From: Bacteroidota bacterium
GTDB taxonomy: Bacteria > Bacteroidota > Bacteroidia > B-17B0 > Aurantibacillaceae
Reading direction: 5' to 3'
Assembly (NCBI GenBank): GCA_023433205.1
Contig: JAEZDS010000205.1
Span: 1 to 13,477 of the forward strand
DNA: 13,477 nucleotides
Part shown: piece by piece, positions 7,237 through 13,477 of the stretch
Layout: every line of letters starts with the position of its first letter
How positions within the stretch are numbered: position 1 is the stretch's first letter
Position numbers and translations under genes: made by a program
Notes under the pieces: generated by a model
Told to the model about the DNA's origin: nothing
Databases searched by the model: none
What the model saw: the letters and a program-made list of their open reading frames with translations, nothing else

Positions 7237-7244
7237 TATCTTTG
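7237..7244 (+). promoter_or_regulatory. Bacteroidota-type -7 box ahead of iaaA
   Basis: TATCTTTG matches the Bacteroidota sigma-A -7 consensus TAnnTTTG and is followed by CGGC. It lies 18 bases before the iaaA ATG at 7263, which implies a very short leader. No convincing -33 TTTG or TTG is seen at the usual 19-21 bp upstream, so the call rests on the -7 box and its position. Confidence 0.45.
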
Positions 7245-7262
7245 CGGCACTAACGGTTCCTT

Positions 7263-8192
7263 ATGAAATACACCATTGCCCTGCATGGAGGCGCAGGCAC
7301 CATCCTGCAAAGTGCAATGACCCCTGAAAAGGAGCTTGCCTACAAAAGAGGTCTGGAAGATGCGTTGCTTGCAGCTGAAAAAATCCTTTCTGCTGATGGA
7401 GGCGCATTAGACGCTGTTGAGGCTGCCGTGAAGGTGCTCGAAGACAACATTGTTTTTAATGCAGGAAGAGGAGCAGTTTTTACACATGGCGGTCGCAATG
7501 AGATGGACGCGGCGATAATGGACGGAACTCTTTTGAAAGCCGGAGCAGTGACCTGCGTAGAAGGTGTAAAAAATCCGGTCACCCTTGCCAGGGCAATCAT
7601 GGAACAATCAGAACATGTGTTTATGTCGGGCACCGGGGCCGCTGAATTCGCCGAAAAAATGAATCTGGCTTTTGAAAGTCCGGAGTACTTTTTTTCACAG
7701 GAAAGATACGACCAATTGCTCCGGGCAAGAGAGGCCAACAGAATTATTCTGGATCATACCAATGTAAACGATAAAAAATTCGGCACAGTTGGAGCGGTTG
7801 CGATGGACAGCCGGGGTCATCTTGCCGCTGCAACCTCAACCGGCGGCATGACAAACAAACGCTATGGGCGGATCGGCGACAGTCCGGTAATAGGCTCAGG
7901 CACCTATGCCAACAATGAAACCTGCGCTGTAAGCTGCACCGGACACGGCGAATATTTTTTACGTGGTGTAGTAGCTTACGATGTTAGCTGTTTAATGGAA
8001 TACAAGGGTTATTCCCTGCATCACGCCTGCGAAGAGGTGGTTCTGAAAAAACTTAAGAACGCCGGGGGTGAAGGCGGACTTATTGCGGTTGACGCAAAAG
8101 GAAATGCCGAGATGGTTTTTAATTCGATGGGTATGTACAGAGCCATGAAAAAATCTTCAGGCCCCGCGCACATAAGTATTTACCGTGACTGA
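7263..8192 (+). CDS. iaaA: Plant-type isoaspartyl peptidase / L-asparaginase
   Basis: This 309-residue N-terminal-nucleophile hydrolase hydrolyses beta-aspartyl dipeptides. Here it probably splits beta-Asp-Arg released by cyanophycinase into Asp and Arg; it may also act on isoaspartyl peptides and asparagine. The N terminus IALHGGAGT and the FNAGRGAVFT segment are family hallmarks. The autoproteolysis site is KKFGTVGAVA, with Thr175 becoming the nucleophile of the beta subunit. R203 and D206 (RIGDSPVIGSGTYA) and T226-G227 (CTGHGE) bind substrate. All correspond to the E. coli IaaA residues 179, 207, 210, 230 and 231 with a constant offset of four. There is no signal peptide, so the enzyme is cytoplasmic. 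It is convergent with cphB and overlaps its 3' end by 13 bp. A -7 box lies just upstream. Family and key residues are clear; the link to cyanophycin comes from the neighbours. Confidence 0.94.
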   Translation: MKYTIALHGGAGTILQSAMTPEKELAYKRGLEDALLAAEKILSADGGALDAVEAAVKVLEDNIVFNAGRGAVFTHGGRNEMDAAIMDGTLLKAGAVTCVEGVKNPVTLARAIMEQSEHVFMSGTGAAEFAEKMNLAFESPEYFFSQERYDQLLRAREANRIILDHTNVNDKKFGTVGAVAMDSRGHLAAATSTGGMTNKRYGRIGDSPVIGSGTYANNETCAVSCTGHGEYFLRGVVAYDVSCLMEYKGYSLHHACEEVVLKKLKNAGGEGGLIAVDAKGNAEMVFNSMGMYRAMKKSSGPAHISIYRD

Positions 8193-9052
8193 GGCGTAAG
8201 CGCAGTTTTGGGAACAACACGCAGAGTACTAAGATCCAGCTGGTCTCCTCGCGTAAGCGCGCTGATCTGCAGGTTCTCCACCGAGATTGGTTCGTCCAGT
8301 TCAAGCTCGTTTTTGTTGTGGTAACGCACCTCCGACTGGTTCACCACAATTACCATTCCTGACCCCACGCAGGTTGCGAGCCTTGCATCTTCTATCAAAA
8401 GGCCGGTATCCTCGCCAAGGCCCAGACCGTAGCTGCCTTCATTCATCAGCACTGCCTGAAACAGCCTGCCATAACGCCCCCGTTTGGCAAAGTGTGTATC
8501 TACAATACAATTTTTCAGTTTGGAAAAACCCCTGGTTACTTTTACGTGTCCTTTCAGCATGGCCTCGTTGTTTTCGGCATGAAAGATCATGTGCTCTGAC
8601 ATGGCCATGGCACCAGCGCTGGTTCCGGCCAGCACAAAATCCGGCTCATCTTCATAACGCTGGAACACAGTCTCCAGAAAATGCGAATTAAGCAGGATAC
8701 TTGTGAGCCTGTACTGATCTCCCCCGCTAAAAAACACCACCCTGGCTTTTTTTATTCTTTCAACGTGATCAGGATCTTTGAGGTCTTCCTTGTTCTCAAT
8801 ACTTATATACCCCACATTGCTGTGTCCTGCCTTTTTAAAAGACCGCACATAGGTGCGCCCTGTAAGCAGGGGCTGCTGCGAGGCCGTTGTAACTATTTCA
8901 ATACGGTTGTTATCCGGGTCATTTTTAAAGATCAGATGGCTGAGAATGTCATAGTCCACATAATTACGGTTCTTGATCTTCATCAGCGGTGGGTTACGGA
9001 TAGGACCTTTGTCTTCAGCTCCGCCAATTATCAGCAATTTTCCTTTCGGCAT
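8180..9052 (-). CDS. cphB: Cyanophycinase (peptidase S51 family)
   Basis: This 290-residue cytoplasmic exo-peptidase cuts cyanophycin into beta-Asp-Arg dipeptides. The family signatures are in order: IIGGAEDK near the N terminus, FFSGGDQYRL (108-116), the nucleophile elbow AGTSAGAMAM with Ser145, VDTHFAKRGRYGRL (184-197) with His187, and GLGLGEDTGLLI (209-220) with Glu214. These match Ser132, His174 and Glu201 of the Synechocystis enzyme with a constant offset of 13, so the catalytic set is intact. There is no signal peptide, unlike the secreted CphE type used to feed on external polymer, so it mobilises an internal store. The ATG is 12 bp after the cphA stop, which indicates an operon and possible coupling. 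The gene end overlaps the convergent iaaA by 13 bp. Confidence 0.95.
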   Translation of the reverse strand: MPKGKLLIIGGAEDKGPIRNPPLMKIKNRNYVDYDILSHLIFKNDPDNNRIEIVTTASQQPLLTGRTYVRSFKKAGHSNVGYISIENKEDLKDPDHVERIKKARVVFFSGGDQYRLTSILLNSHFLETVFQRYEDEPDFVLAGTSAGAMAMSEHMIFHAENNEAMLKGHVKVTRGFSKLKNCIVDTHFAKRGRYGRLFQAVLMNEGSYGLGLGEDTGLLIEDARLATCVGSGMVIVVNQSEVRYHNKNELELDEPISVENLQISALTRGDQLDLSTLRVVPKTALTPQSR

Positions 9053-9064
9053 ATCAGAATGTAC

Positions 9065-11713
9065 TCATGAAGCCTTTGAAAATACATAATTTTTTCTGAG
9101 CTGGGCTTCATTTTCTCTGGCCTTTGAAACAAATTCTATAGTGCTCTGAACTTTATCAGAACAAACAGTTATAAACGACCCCTTAACGGCATGATCCATC
9201 GCGAACTGCAGAGCGTCGCGCTCTTCGCTGATGATCTTTACACATTTCTGCGGATCAACCGAATAAACGCCCTCCAGAATCAGGCGGTTCAACTCTTCCC
9301 TGGTTCGTCCGCGCAGGTCGGTGTCGTGCCGGATAATAACCTCGTCGAATATTTCCGCGGCGTAAACACCAACATTCCGTATGTCTTCCTCCCTGCGATC
9401 ACCTACAGCGGCCACTATTCCCACTTTTCTGGTTGCTTTTACTGCCGCGATAAATCTTTTAAGTTCCTCAAATCCCGCAGAATTGTGCGCGTAATCGATC
9501 ATAACATCAAACCCGCCGAAGTGAAACACATTCATGCGGCCAGGTGTAAATTCAGGCGAAGGAATAAACGTTTTTAGCGCCTGGCGTATGGTATCAATGC
9601 TAAAATTATTAACCACAGCGGCGAGGGTGGCCGGCAGAATATTCTTGATCATTGCAGTGGCCTTTCCTTCCATCGAAAGCGGAATGTCGGCCATCTTTTC
9701 TACCCTGATCTTCCACTGACCTTTGCAGATGGTTAAAAAACCTTTGTCGATAATTGCCGCGATCCCTCCCAGTTCACAGTGTTTGCGCACACGGGGATTG
9801 TTGGCGCGCATACTGAAGAGCGCGATCTTACAATCCAGCTCTTCACTCATTTTAAACACCAGATCATCATCGGCATTAAGAATACTGTAACCGTCCCTTT
9901 TGGTGCTGTGAGCTACTACCGCCTTAACCCTGGCAAGCTGATCCATGGTCTGAATTCCCCTTAATCCCAGATGATCCTCTGAGACATTGGTAACAATACT
10001 CACATCACACTGGTCAAAACCAAGTCCCGACCGAAGTATCCCTCCCCGGGCACATTCAAGCACGGCAAAATCAACAGTGGGGTCGTGCAGTACGGCTCTG
10101 GCGCTTACCGGACCCGTACAATCGCCCTGATGAATACAATTGCCATTGATATAAATTCCCTCTGTTGTTGTGTAGCCGGCATTAAATCCAGCCTGGCGCG
10201 CCATGTGCGCCATTAAACGGGTAGTAGTTGTTTTGCCGTTAGTTCCGGTAATGGCCACCAAAGGAATTCTTGCACTTTTATTTGCAGGAAAAAGCATCTG
10301 TATCACAGCCTCACCCACATTGCGTCCCAATCCACTGGAGGGATGAGTGTGCATTCTGAAACCCGGACAGGCATTTACCTCCAGCACCCCGCCATTTGAC
10401 GAATTTACCGGTTTTGCAACGTCCCAGGCCATCAGGTCAATACCACAGATATCGAGGTTCAGAATTCTGGCAATTCGTTCCGCCATCTGCACGTTAGCCG
10501 GGTGCACGAGGTCGGTAACATCTTCAGCAGTTCCGCCCGTACTGATATTTGCTGTATCCTTTATGATCAGCATCTTACCCAGCGGTAGTATTGAATTGAG
10601 ATGCAATTTATTCTTTTCAAGTATTCCCATTGTGATCTTGTCGATCTTAATGGTAGTAAGTACATTCTCATGCCCTTCGCCACGACGCGGATCATGATTA
10701 ACTTCTTCAATAAGTTGCGAAATCGTAGAGGAGCCATCACCAATGATCATGGCAGGTGTTCTTTTTGCCACGGCCACCAGCTTGTAGTTGATGAGCAGAA
10801 AACGAAAATCAAATCCCTCAATAAATTTTTCCACAATTACCTGAGAGCTTATCTTCTGCGCCATTTCAAAGGCCGTCCTTGCCTCCTCCACTGACTGTAT
10901 GTGCGTGGTGATACCTCTGCCATGATTTCCGTCGAGGGGTTTTATCACTACAGGAAATCCAATTTCACTGATCACCTCCTCCAGGCGCTCTGCATCATTG
11001 ATAAGCCGCCCCTTTGGAACAGGAATAAAAGCTCTTTCGAGAGTACGTTTGGTTTCCTCCTTATCGCAGGCGGTTTCCACGCCAAGACTGCTGGTGAGTT
11101 CGGTCATTGTTGCACGCAGTTTCTTTTGGTTTACGCCGTGCCCTAAAACCACAAGCGAGGAGCGGTCATCTACCCTATGGGCGGGAATATTCCGTTTGCG
11201 TGCTTCCGTGAGAATTGCTCTGGTGCTGGGGCCAAAATCATCTCTTACTTTTATCCTTTTTAATTCCTCAACATGTATTGCTACTTCGGGATCATTGCCT
11301 TCTGCCAGCGCTCTGGCCACCTTCACTGCCGCCTCAGCCGCATACAAACCGGCCCGTTCCAGCTCATAACTGAAGATCACATAATACTCTCCGCTTTTGC
11401 CGGTGCCTCTTGTCCTTCCGTATCCGCAGTCCATTCCAGCAAGGGTCTGAAGCTCAAGCGCAATATGTTCAATTACATGTCCCATCCAGGTGCCACGTTT
11501 TACGCGGCTAAAAAATCCTCCTTCATGGTCTTCAGAACAGCGGTGGCTTTGCAGACTGGGAATGGCATTCTTGATTCGTTCAGGGAAATCTTTAATTCTG
11601 TGGGTAGGAAGTTCCTCATACTCGCCCAGGTCAATCTTCATCACAATAATCTTTTGGCGGTAATTGGACCAATAGTTGGGGCCGTTTAACGCGCCCACTT
11701 CAAGGATAGTCAT
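9065..11713 (-). CDS. cphA: Cyanophycin synthetase, canonical (CphA1 type)
   Basis: This 882-residue enzyme polymerises Asp and Arg into cyanophycin, consuming one ATP per residue added. The N domain (about 1-165) has LNGPNYWS, HRCSEDHEGGF (57-67) and GTWMGHVIEHIALELQ (74-89). Its HxxEH (H79, E82, H83) corresponds to the cryptic metallopeptidase site that makes primers in CphA1 enzymes. The ATP-grasp G domain (about 200-475) has VIKPLDGNHGRG (256-267) and EVNACPGFRMHTHP (445-458). The Mur-like M domain (about 480-870) has TGTNGKTTTTRL (489-500), ECARGGILRSGLGF (553-566), TNVSEDHLG (575-583) and DYAHN (740-744). The length is normal. The start is fixed by alignment of MTILEVGALNGPNYWS to family members. 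No ribosome-binding site is correctly spaced: AAAGGA lies about 14 bases too far upstream, inside an eight-codon frame that overlaps the ATG. cphB follows after 12 bp. Confidence 0.96.
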   Translation of the reverse strand: MTILEVGALNGPNYWSNYRQKIIVMKIDLGEYEELPTHRIKDFPERIKNAIPSLQSHRCSEDHEGGFFSRVKRGTWMGHVIEHIALELQTLAGMDCGYGRTRGTGKSGEYYVIFSYELERAGLYAAEAAVKVARALAEGNDPEVAIHVEELKRIKVRDDFGPSTRAILTEARKRNIPAHRVDDRSSLVVLGHGVNQKKLRATMTELTSSLGVETACDKEETKRTLERAFIPVPKGRLINDAERLEEVISEIGFPVVIKPLDGNHGRGITTHIQSVEEARTAFEMAQKISSQVIVEKFIEGFDFRFLLINYKLVAVAKRTPAMIIGDGSSTISQLIEEVNHDPRRGEGHENVLTTIKIDKITMGILEKNKLHLNSILPLGKMLIIKDTANISTGGTAEDVTDLVHPANVQMAERIARILNLDICGIDLMAWDVAKPVNSSNGGVLEVNACPGFRMHTHPSSGLGRNVGEAVIQMLFPANKSARIPLVAITGTNGKTTTTRLMAHMARQAGFNAGYTTTEGIYINGNCIHQGDCTGPVSARAVLHDPTVDFAVLECARGGILRSGLGFDQCDVSIVTNVSEDHLGLRGIQTMDQLARVKAVVAHSTKRDGYSILNADDDLVFKMSEELDCKIALFSMRANNPRVRKHCELGGIAAIIDKGFLTICKGQWKIRVEKMADIPLSMEGKATAMIKNILPATLAAVVNNFSIDTIRQALKTFIPSPEFTPGRMNVFHFGGFDVMIDYAHNSAGFEELKRFIAAVKATRKVGIVAAVGDRREEDIRNVGVYAAEIFDEVIIRHDTDLRGRTREELNRLILEGVYSVDPQKCVKIISEERDALQFAMDHAVKGSFITVCSDKVQSTIEFVSKARENEAQLRKNYVFSKAS

Positions 11714-11736
11714 AAAAGTAGTTTTGGTCCTTTCAT
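11710..11736 (-). other. Eight-codon upstream frame ending in ATGA overlap with cphA
   Basis: On the minus strand an ATG at 11734-11736 opens a frame of eight codons (MKGPKLLL). Its TGA at 11710-11712 shares two bases with the cphA start codon. The thirteen bases around the cphA start (11709-11721) match those around the cphA' start (1404-1416) at twelve positions. A leader peptide that couples translation is possible, but so short a frame may be chance. Confidence 0.25.
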
Positions 11737-12121
11737 AGAGAATTTCACACCAGGATAAAACCTTCCCGATATGGGTATTCGGTGGTGGTGAGGCGAATTT
11801 TTGTAGAAAAAAATACTCTATGGTACCACCTCAGGTTTTTACAGGTCTCAGTTTCACAAAAGGGTATTTTCACGTTCAAAACCGGTTCATTTCCCGTTTA
11901 AGAAATGTTTAAACTCGTGCACAACTCCTTACAGCTTGTGCATTCTGTTAGAAACAATAAAACGGCTGAGGTTAATATCTCATTCAAAACCCTGATAATC
12001 AACCATAGGAGACCAGTTGAAAAGCTGTTAATCCTGCGTTTCTTAAAATGTTCATAACCCGGCTCAAGATCGTAGTAAAAAGACCCCGGCTCATTCTATA
12101 TTTAATAAAACACCTTACATC
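11714..12121. other. 408-bp non-coding region between divergent cphA and a 196-aa gene
   Basis: No credible gene lies here; the frames present lack family resemblance and overlap genes. Both flanking genes point outward, so two promoters are expected, but no full TTTG plus TAnnTTTG pair is found. TATATTTA at 12097-12104 is a one-mismatch -7 box candidate 18 bases before the ATG at 12122. Inverted repeats are TGCACAA (11918-11924) with TTGTGCA (11936-11942), a GTTTAAAC palindrome at 11907-11914, and short GGTGGT/ACCACC arms within about 11779-11830. Any could be an operator, but no known regulator site is recognised. Confidence 0.6.
11918..11942. repeat. Inverted repeat TGCACAA-N11-TTGTGCA
   Basis: This is a perfect 7-bp dyad with an 11-base spacer, in the middle of the non-coding region between divergent genes. 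Spacing and position fit an operator for a dimeric regulator of cphA or of the gene at 12122. A dyad this short can arise by chance in a region of this size. Confidence 0.3.
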
Positions 12122-12712
12122 ATGAGAAAAAAGTTCTTCCTCTTTGGTGAAAAACCATTCGACATTTATGCAAAGGACAGGTTCGATGAAGTAACAGTCG
12201 CCATTACGCACATGAATGACATAGAGGTCCTAATGTTTAAAGATGATTTTGAAGGGCTCATTAAGAAGACCTGTGACCAGTTTCGTTTTCCGGAACTACA
12301 GATAAGTTTTGAGGACAAGGTGGTTGATCTGCTCACAAAAACCGACCGGGGCCGGAGCAGGTATTTTGCGGAATATTCCCTTGTTGTAACCGGCAATCCC
12401 TATTTTCTGGGACTTTCACCCTACACTTCGGGCTACAGGCCGGTGGACCTGTTGGTGGAGGTTGCCGAAAATGTATTGTCGTTTATGGTTGACACTGCCT
12501 CATACCAGGAGGAACTCAGTGCTGACTCAACAGAAAAAGTAAAGCGAGAATTTATGCGGATAAAACAATTTATCACTGAAACCGAAGAACACCTGAACAG
12601 GACGATAGAGTTTTATAATGATGAACTGGAAAAGATCGTTGTAAAACAGCTGGCGAATAAATTACGGAGAGCCTTGCGCTGCGAACAGATCCGTCAGGCG
12701 CTTAACTTCTAA
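12122..12712 (+). CDS. Uncharacterised protein with helical C terminus (196 aa)
   Basis: The protein is not recognised. The ATG at 12122 starts MRKKFFLFGEKPFDIYAKD; there is no Shine-Dalgarno ahead of it, which is common in this phylum. Residues 1-125 look mixed alpha/beta, with KTDRGRSRYFAEYSLVVTG and YFLGLSPYTSGYRP as distinctive stretches. Residues about 130-190 are rich in Glu, Lys and regularly spaced hydrophobics (STEKVKREFMRIKQFITETE and on), as in a long amphipathic helix or coiled coil. There is no signal peptide or membrane segment. The gene stands alone between a 408-bp non-coding region and the convergent GyrI-like gene, whose stop lies 4 bp beyond its own. Coding status is well supported by length and composition; the function is unknown. 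Confidence 0.7.
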   Translation: MRKKFFLFGEKPFDIYAKDRFDEVTVAITHMNDIEVLMFKDDFEGLIKKTCDQFRFPELQISFEDKVVDLLTKTDRGRSRYFAEYSLVVTGNPYFLGLSPYTSGYRPVDLLVEVAENVLSFMVDTASYQEELSADSTEKVKREFMRIKQFITETEEHLNRTIEFYNDELEKIVVKQLANKLRRALRCEQIRQALNF

Positions 12713-12716
12713 AACA

Positions 12717-13235
12717 CTACGCTCTCAACTTGACCCTCCGTGGAACCCAGACCTCTTCTTCAGCATCTTGATCGTGATTTTTGTAATTTTCATCAAGCAC
12801 TTCAAAATGCTCGCGCTCATCAAGTTCATACAATGAGGCCGGCAGCCAGACTTTAAAAATATAATGCCAGGTTTGCGGAGCGGTGTCCATGGCACCCCTG
12901 TGGTGAAATACACCATAGAGTCCACCTTTGAGAAAATATGTTTCAAACTCAGCGGGCACAGATGAAAAATCGTGCACTTCTACACAAGCCCATTTTTCAA
13001 AAACTGTGTGCTCGTTAAATGAATCAAAACCAAAATTCTCTTCATACACCTGCATTGAGATCAGTTTTTCATCCACTTTATTTTTGATCTGCTTCCGCAA
13101 AGGCATAAACTTCCTCCAGAGATCAATGGTACGGTCTTGTGCCAGGCTCATTTTTAACCTGGTGCCAATCAGTTTTTTTTCAGGCAGATCAAATAGTCTT
13201 GGTTCAGGTCTGATATGGGCTGAGAGATCATACAT
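12717..13235 (-). CDS. GyrI-like small-molecule-binding domain protein
   Basis: This 172-residue protein has its C-terminal two thirds like the GyrI / AraC effector-binding fold. The hallmarks are FLKGGLYGVFHHRGA (101-115), the helix and loop WHYIFKVWLPASLYELDERE (123-142), the following HFEVL, and the closing strand EEVWVP (160-165). The family binds small hydrophobic or cationic ligands, either as the sensing half of AraC/MerR regulators or as free proteins. No DNA-binding helix-turn-helix is evident here, so a stand-alone ligand-binding or sequestering role is inferred. The ATG at 13235 is preferred over a TTG at 13247. It starts 25 bp after the flavin monooxygenase stop on the same strand, so the two are probably co-transcribed. 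It is tail to tail with the 196-residue gene, 4 bp apart. Confidence 0.75.
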   Translation of the reverse strand: MYDLSAHIRPEPRLFDLPEKKLIGTRLKMSLAQDRTIDLWRKFMPLRKQIKNKVDEKLISMQVYEENFGFDSFNEHTVFEKWACVEVHDFSSVPAEFETYFLKGGLYGVFHHRGAMDTAPQTWHYIFKVWLPASLYELDEREHFEVLDENYKNHDQDAEEEVWVPRRVKLRA

Positions 13236-13260
13236 TTTTAAATGCAATTACTACAAATCA

Positions 13261-13477
13261 CTATTTAGATGCAATTGCTTTTCTCACTGCAGGCGCCACT
13301 TTTGTGCCAAACAATTCAATAGATTTTAAAATTTGTTTGTGCGGCATGTCACCCACACTCATCTGAGCCAGGAAGCGCGTGTTACCAAATAGTTCGTACT
13401 CATATAAAATTTTTTCTGTCACTTCTTCCACACAGCCAACCAGCAGCGCACCTTTTGGTGAACGGCTTGCCTCAAAC
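13261..13477 (-). CDS. Luciferase-like flavin monooxygenase, C-terminal end only (cut by right edge)
   Basis: The last 71 residues of a frame that enters from the right edge and stops at a TAG (complement cta at 13261-13263). The sequence reads GALLVGCVEEVTEKILYEYE, then ELFGNTRFLAQMSVGDMPHK, then ILKSIELFGTKVAPAVR. This is the typical C-terminal end of LLM-class flavin-dependent oxidoreductases: the G(S/C)xEEVxEKI helix, the LFGxxRF strand and the terminal IELFGxxVAPxVR. Such enzymes oxidise small organic molecules with FMNH2 or F420; the substrate cannot be judged from this end. It is followed 25 bp downstream by the GyrI-like gene, so a shared transcript is likely. Confidence 0.75.
   Translation of the reverse strand, partial: FEASRSPKGALLVGCVEEVTEKILYEYELFGNTRFLAQMSVGDMPHKQILKSIELFGTKVAPAVRKAIASK

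Noticed and set aside
7340..7738. Minus-strand open frame of 132 codons over iaaA
   Set aside because: It is an antisense shadow of a gene with a full set of catalytic residues. Its Ala/Ser-rich translation is what antisense to this coding sequence yields.
8287..8691. Plus-strand open frame of 134 codons over cphB
   Set aside because: It is antisense to catalytic motifs of cyanophycinase and has no recognisable domain.
11999..12211. Minus-strand frame of 70 codons at the start of the 196-residue gene
   Set aside because: It overlaps that gene antisense, has no recognisable domain and no better start signals.

Overview
The window looks like a Bacteroidota chromosome, probably an environmental or gliding lineage. 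The evidence is the protein families (AsmA/DUF748-like and GyrI-like proteins typical of this phylum), the near absence of strong Shine-Dalgarno sequences, a TAnnTTTG-type -7 box in front of the isoaspartyl peptidase gene, and a low-complexity Asn/Ser/Thr/Gly lipoprotein. No finer placement is claimed. There are no RNA genes, insertion sequences, integrases or CRISPR arrays.

The core is a complete cyanophycin (multi-L-arginyl-poly-L-aspartate) storage locus scattered over both strands. A divergent cyanophycin synthetase paralogue (here cphA', 1412-4012, +) lies on the left. A canonical synthetase (cphA, 9065-11713, -) is followed 12 bp later by cyanophycinase (cphB, 8180-9052, -). Facing them, with a 13-bp tail overlap, is a plant-type isoaspartyl peptidase (iaaA, 7263-8192, +). 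Together these genes make the polymer from Asp, Arg and ATP, cut it to beta-Asp-Arg dipeptides (CphB), and hydrolyse the dipeptides to free Asp and Arg (IaaA). None carries a signal peptide, so this is a cytoplasmic nitrogen/carbon/energy store.

Layout from left to right: the start of a minus-strand lipoprotein gene with 48-bp tandem repeats, cut by the left edge; a small HELAH zinc metalloprotease (+); a hairpin and a short open frame that ends by ATGA overlap on cphA'; cphA'; an AlkA-type DNA glycosylase 2 bp after it; a 113-residue unknown protein; a convergent minus-strand pair (membrane-anchored AsmA/DUF748-like protein, then NYN-domain putative RNase); iaaA; cphB and cphA; a 408-bp non-coding stretch; a 196-residue unknown protein (+); a GyrI-like ligand-binding protein (-); and the 3' end of a luciferase-like flavin monooxygenase gene (-) cut by the right edge.

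The most interesting point is the division between the two synthetases. The canonical CphA keeps an HxxEH motif (H79, E82, H83) in its N domain, the signature of the primer-generating metallopeptidase site described in CphA1 enzymes. In CphA' the aligned residues are D68, A71 and L72, while its ATP-grasp and Mur-ligase domains look intact. CphA' therefore looks like a two-domain polymerase without self-priming ability. A separate zinc metalloprotease gene lies just upstream of it.
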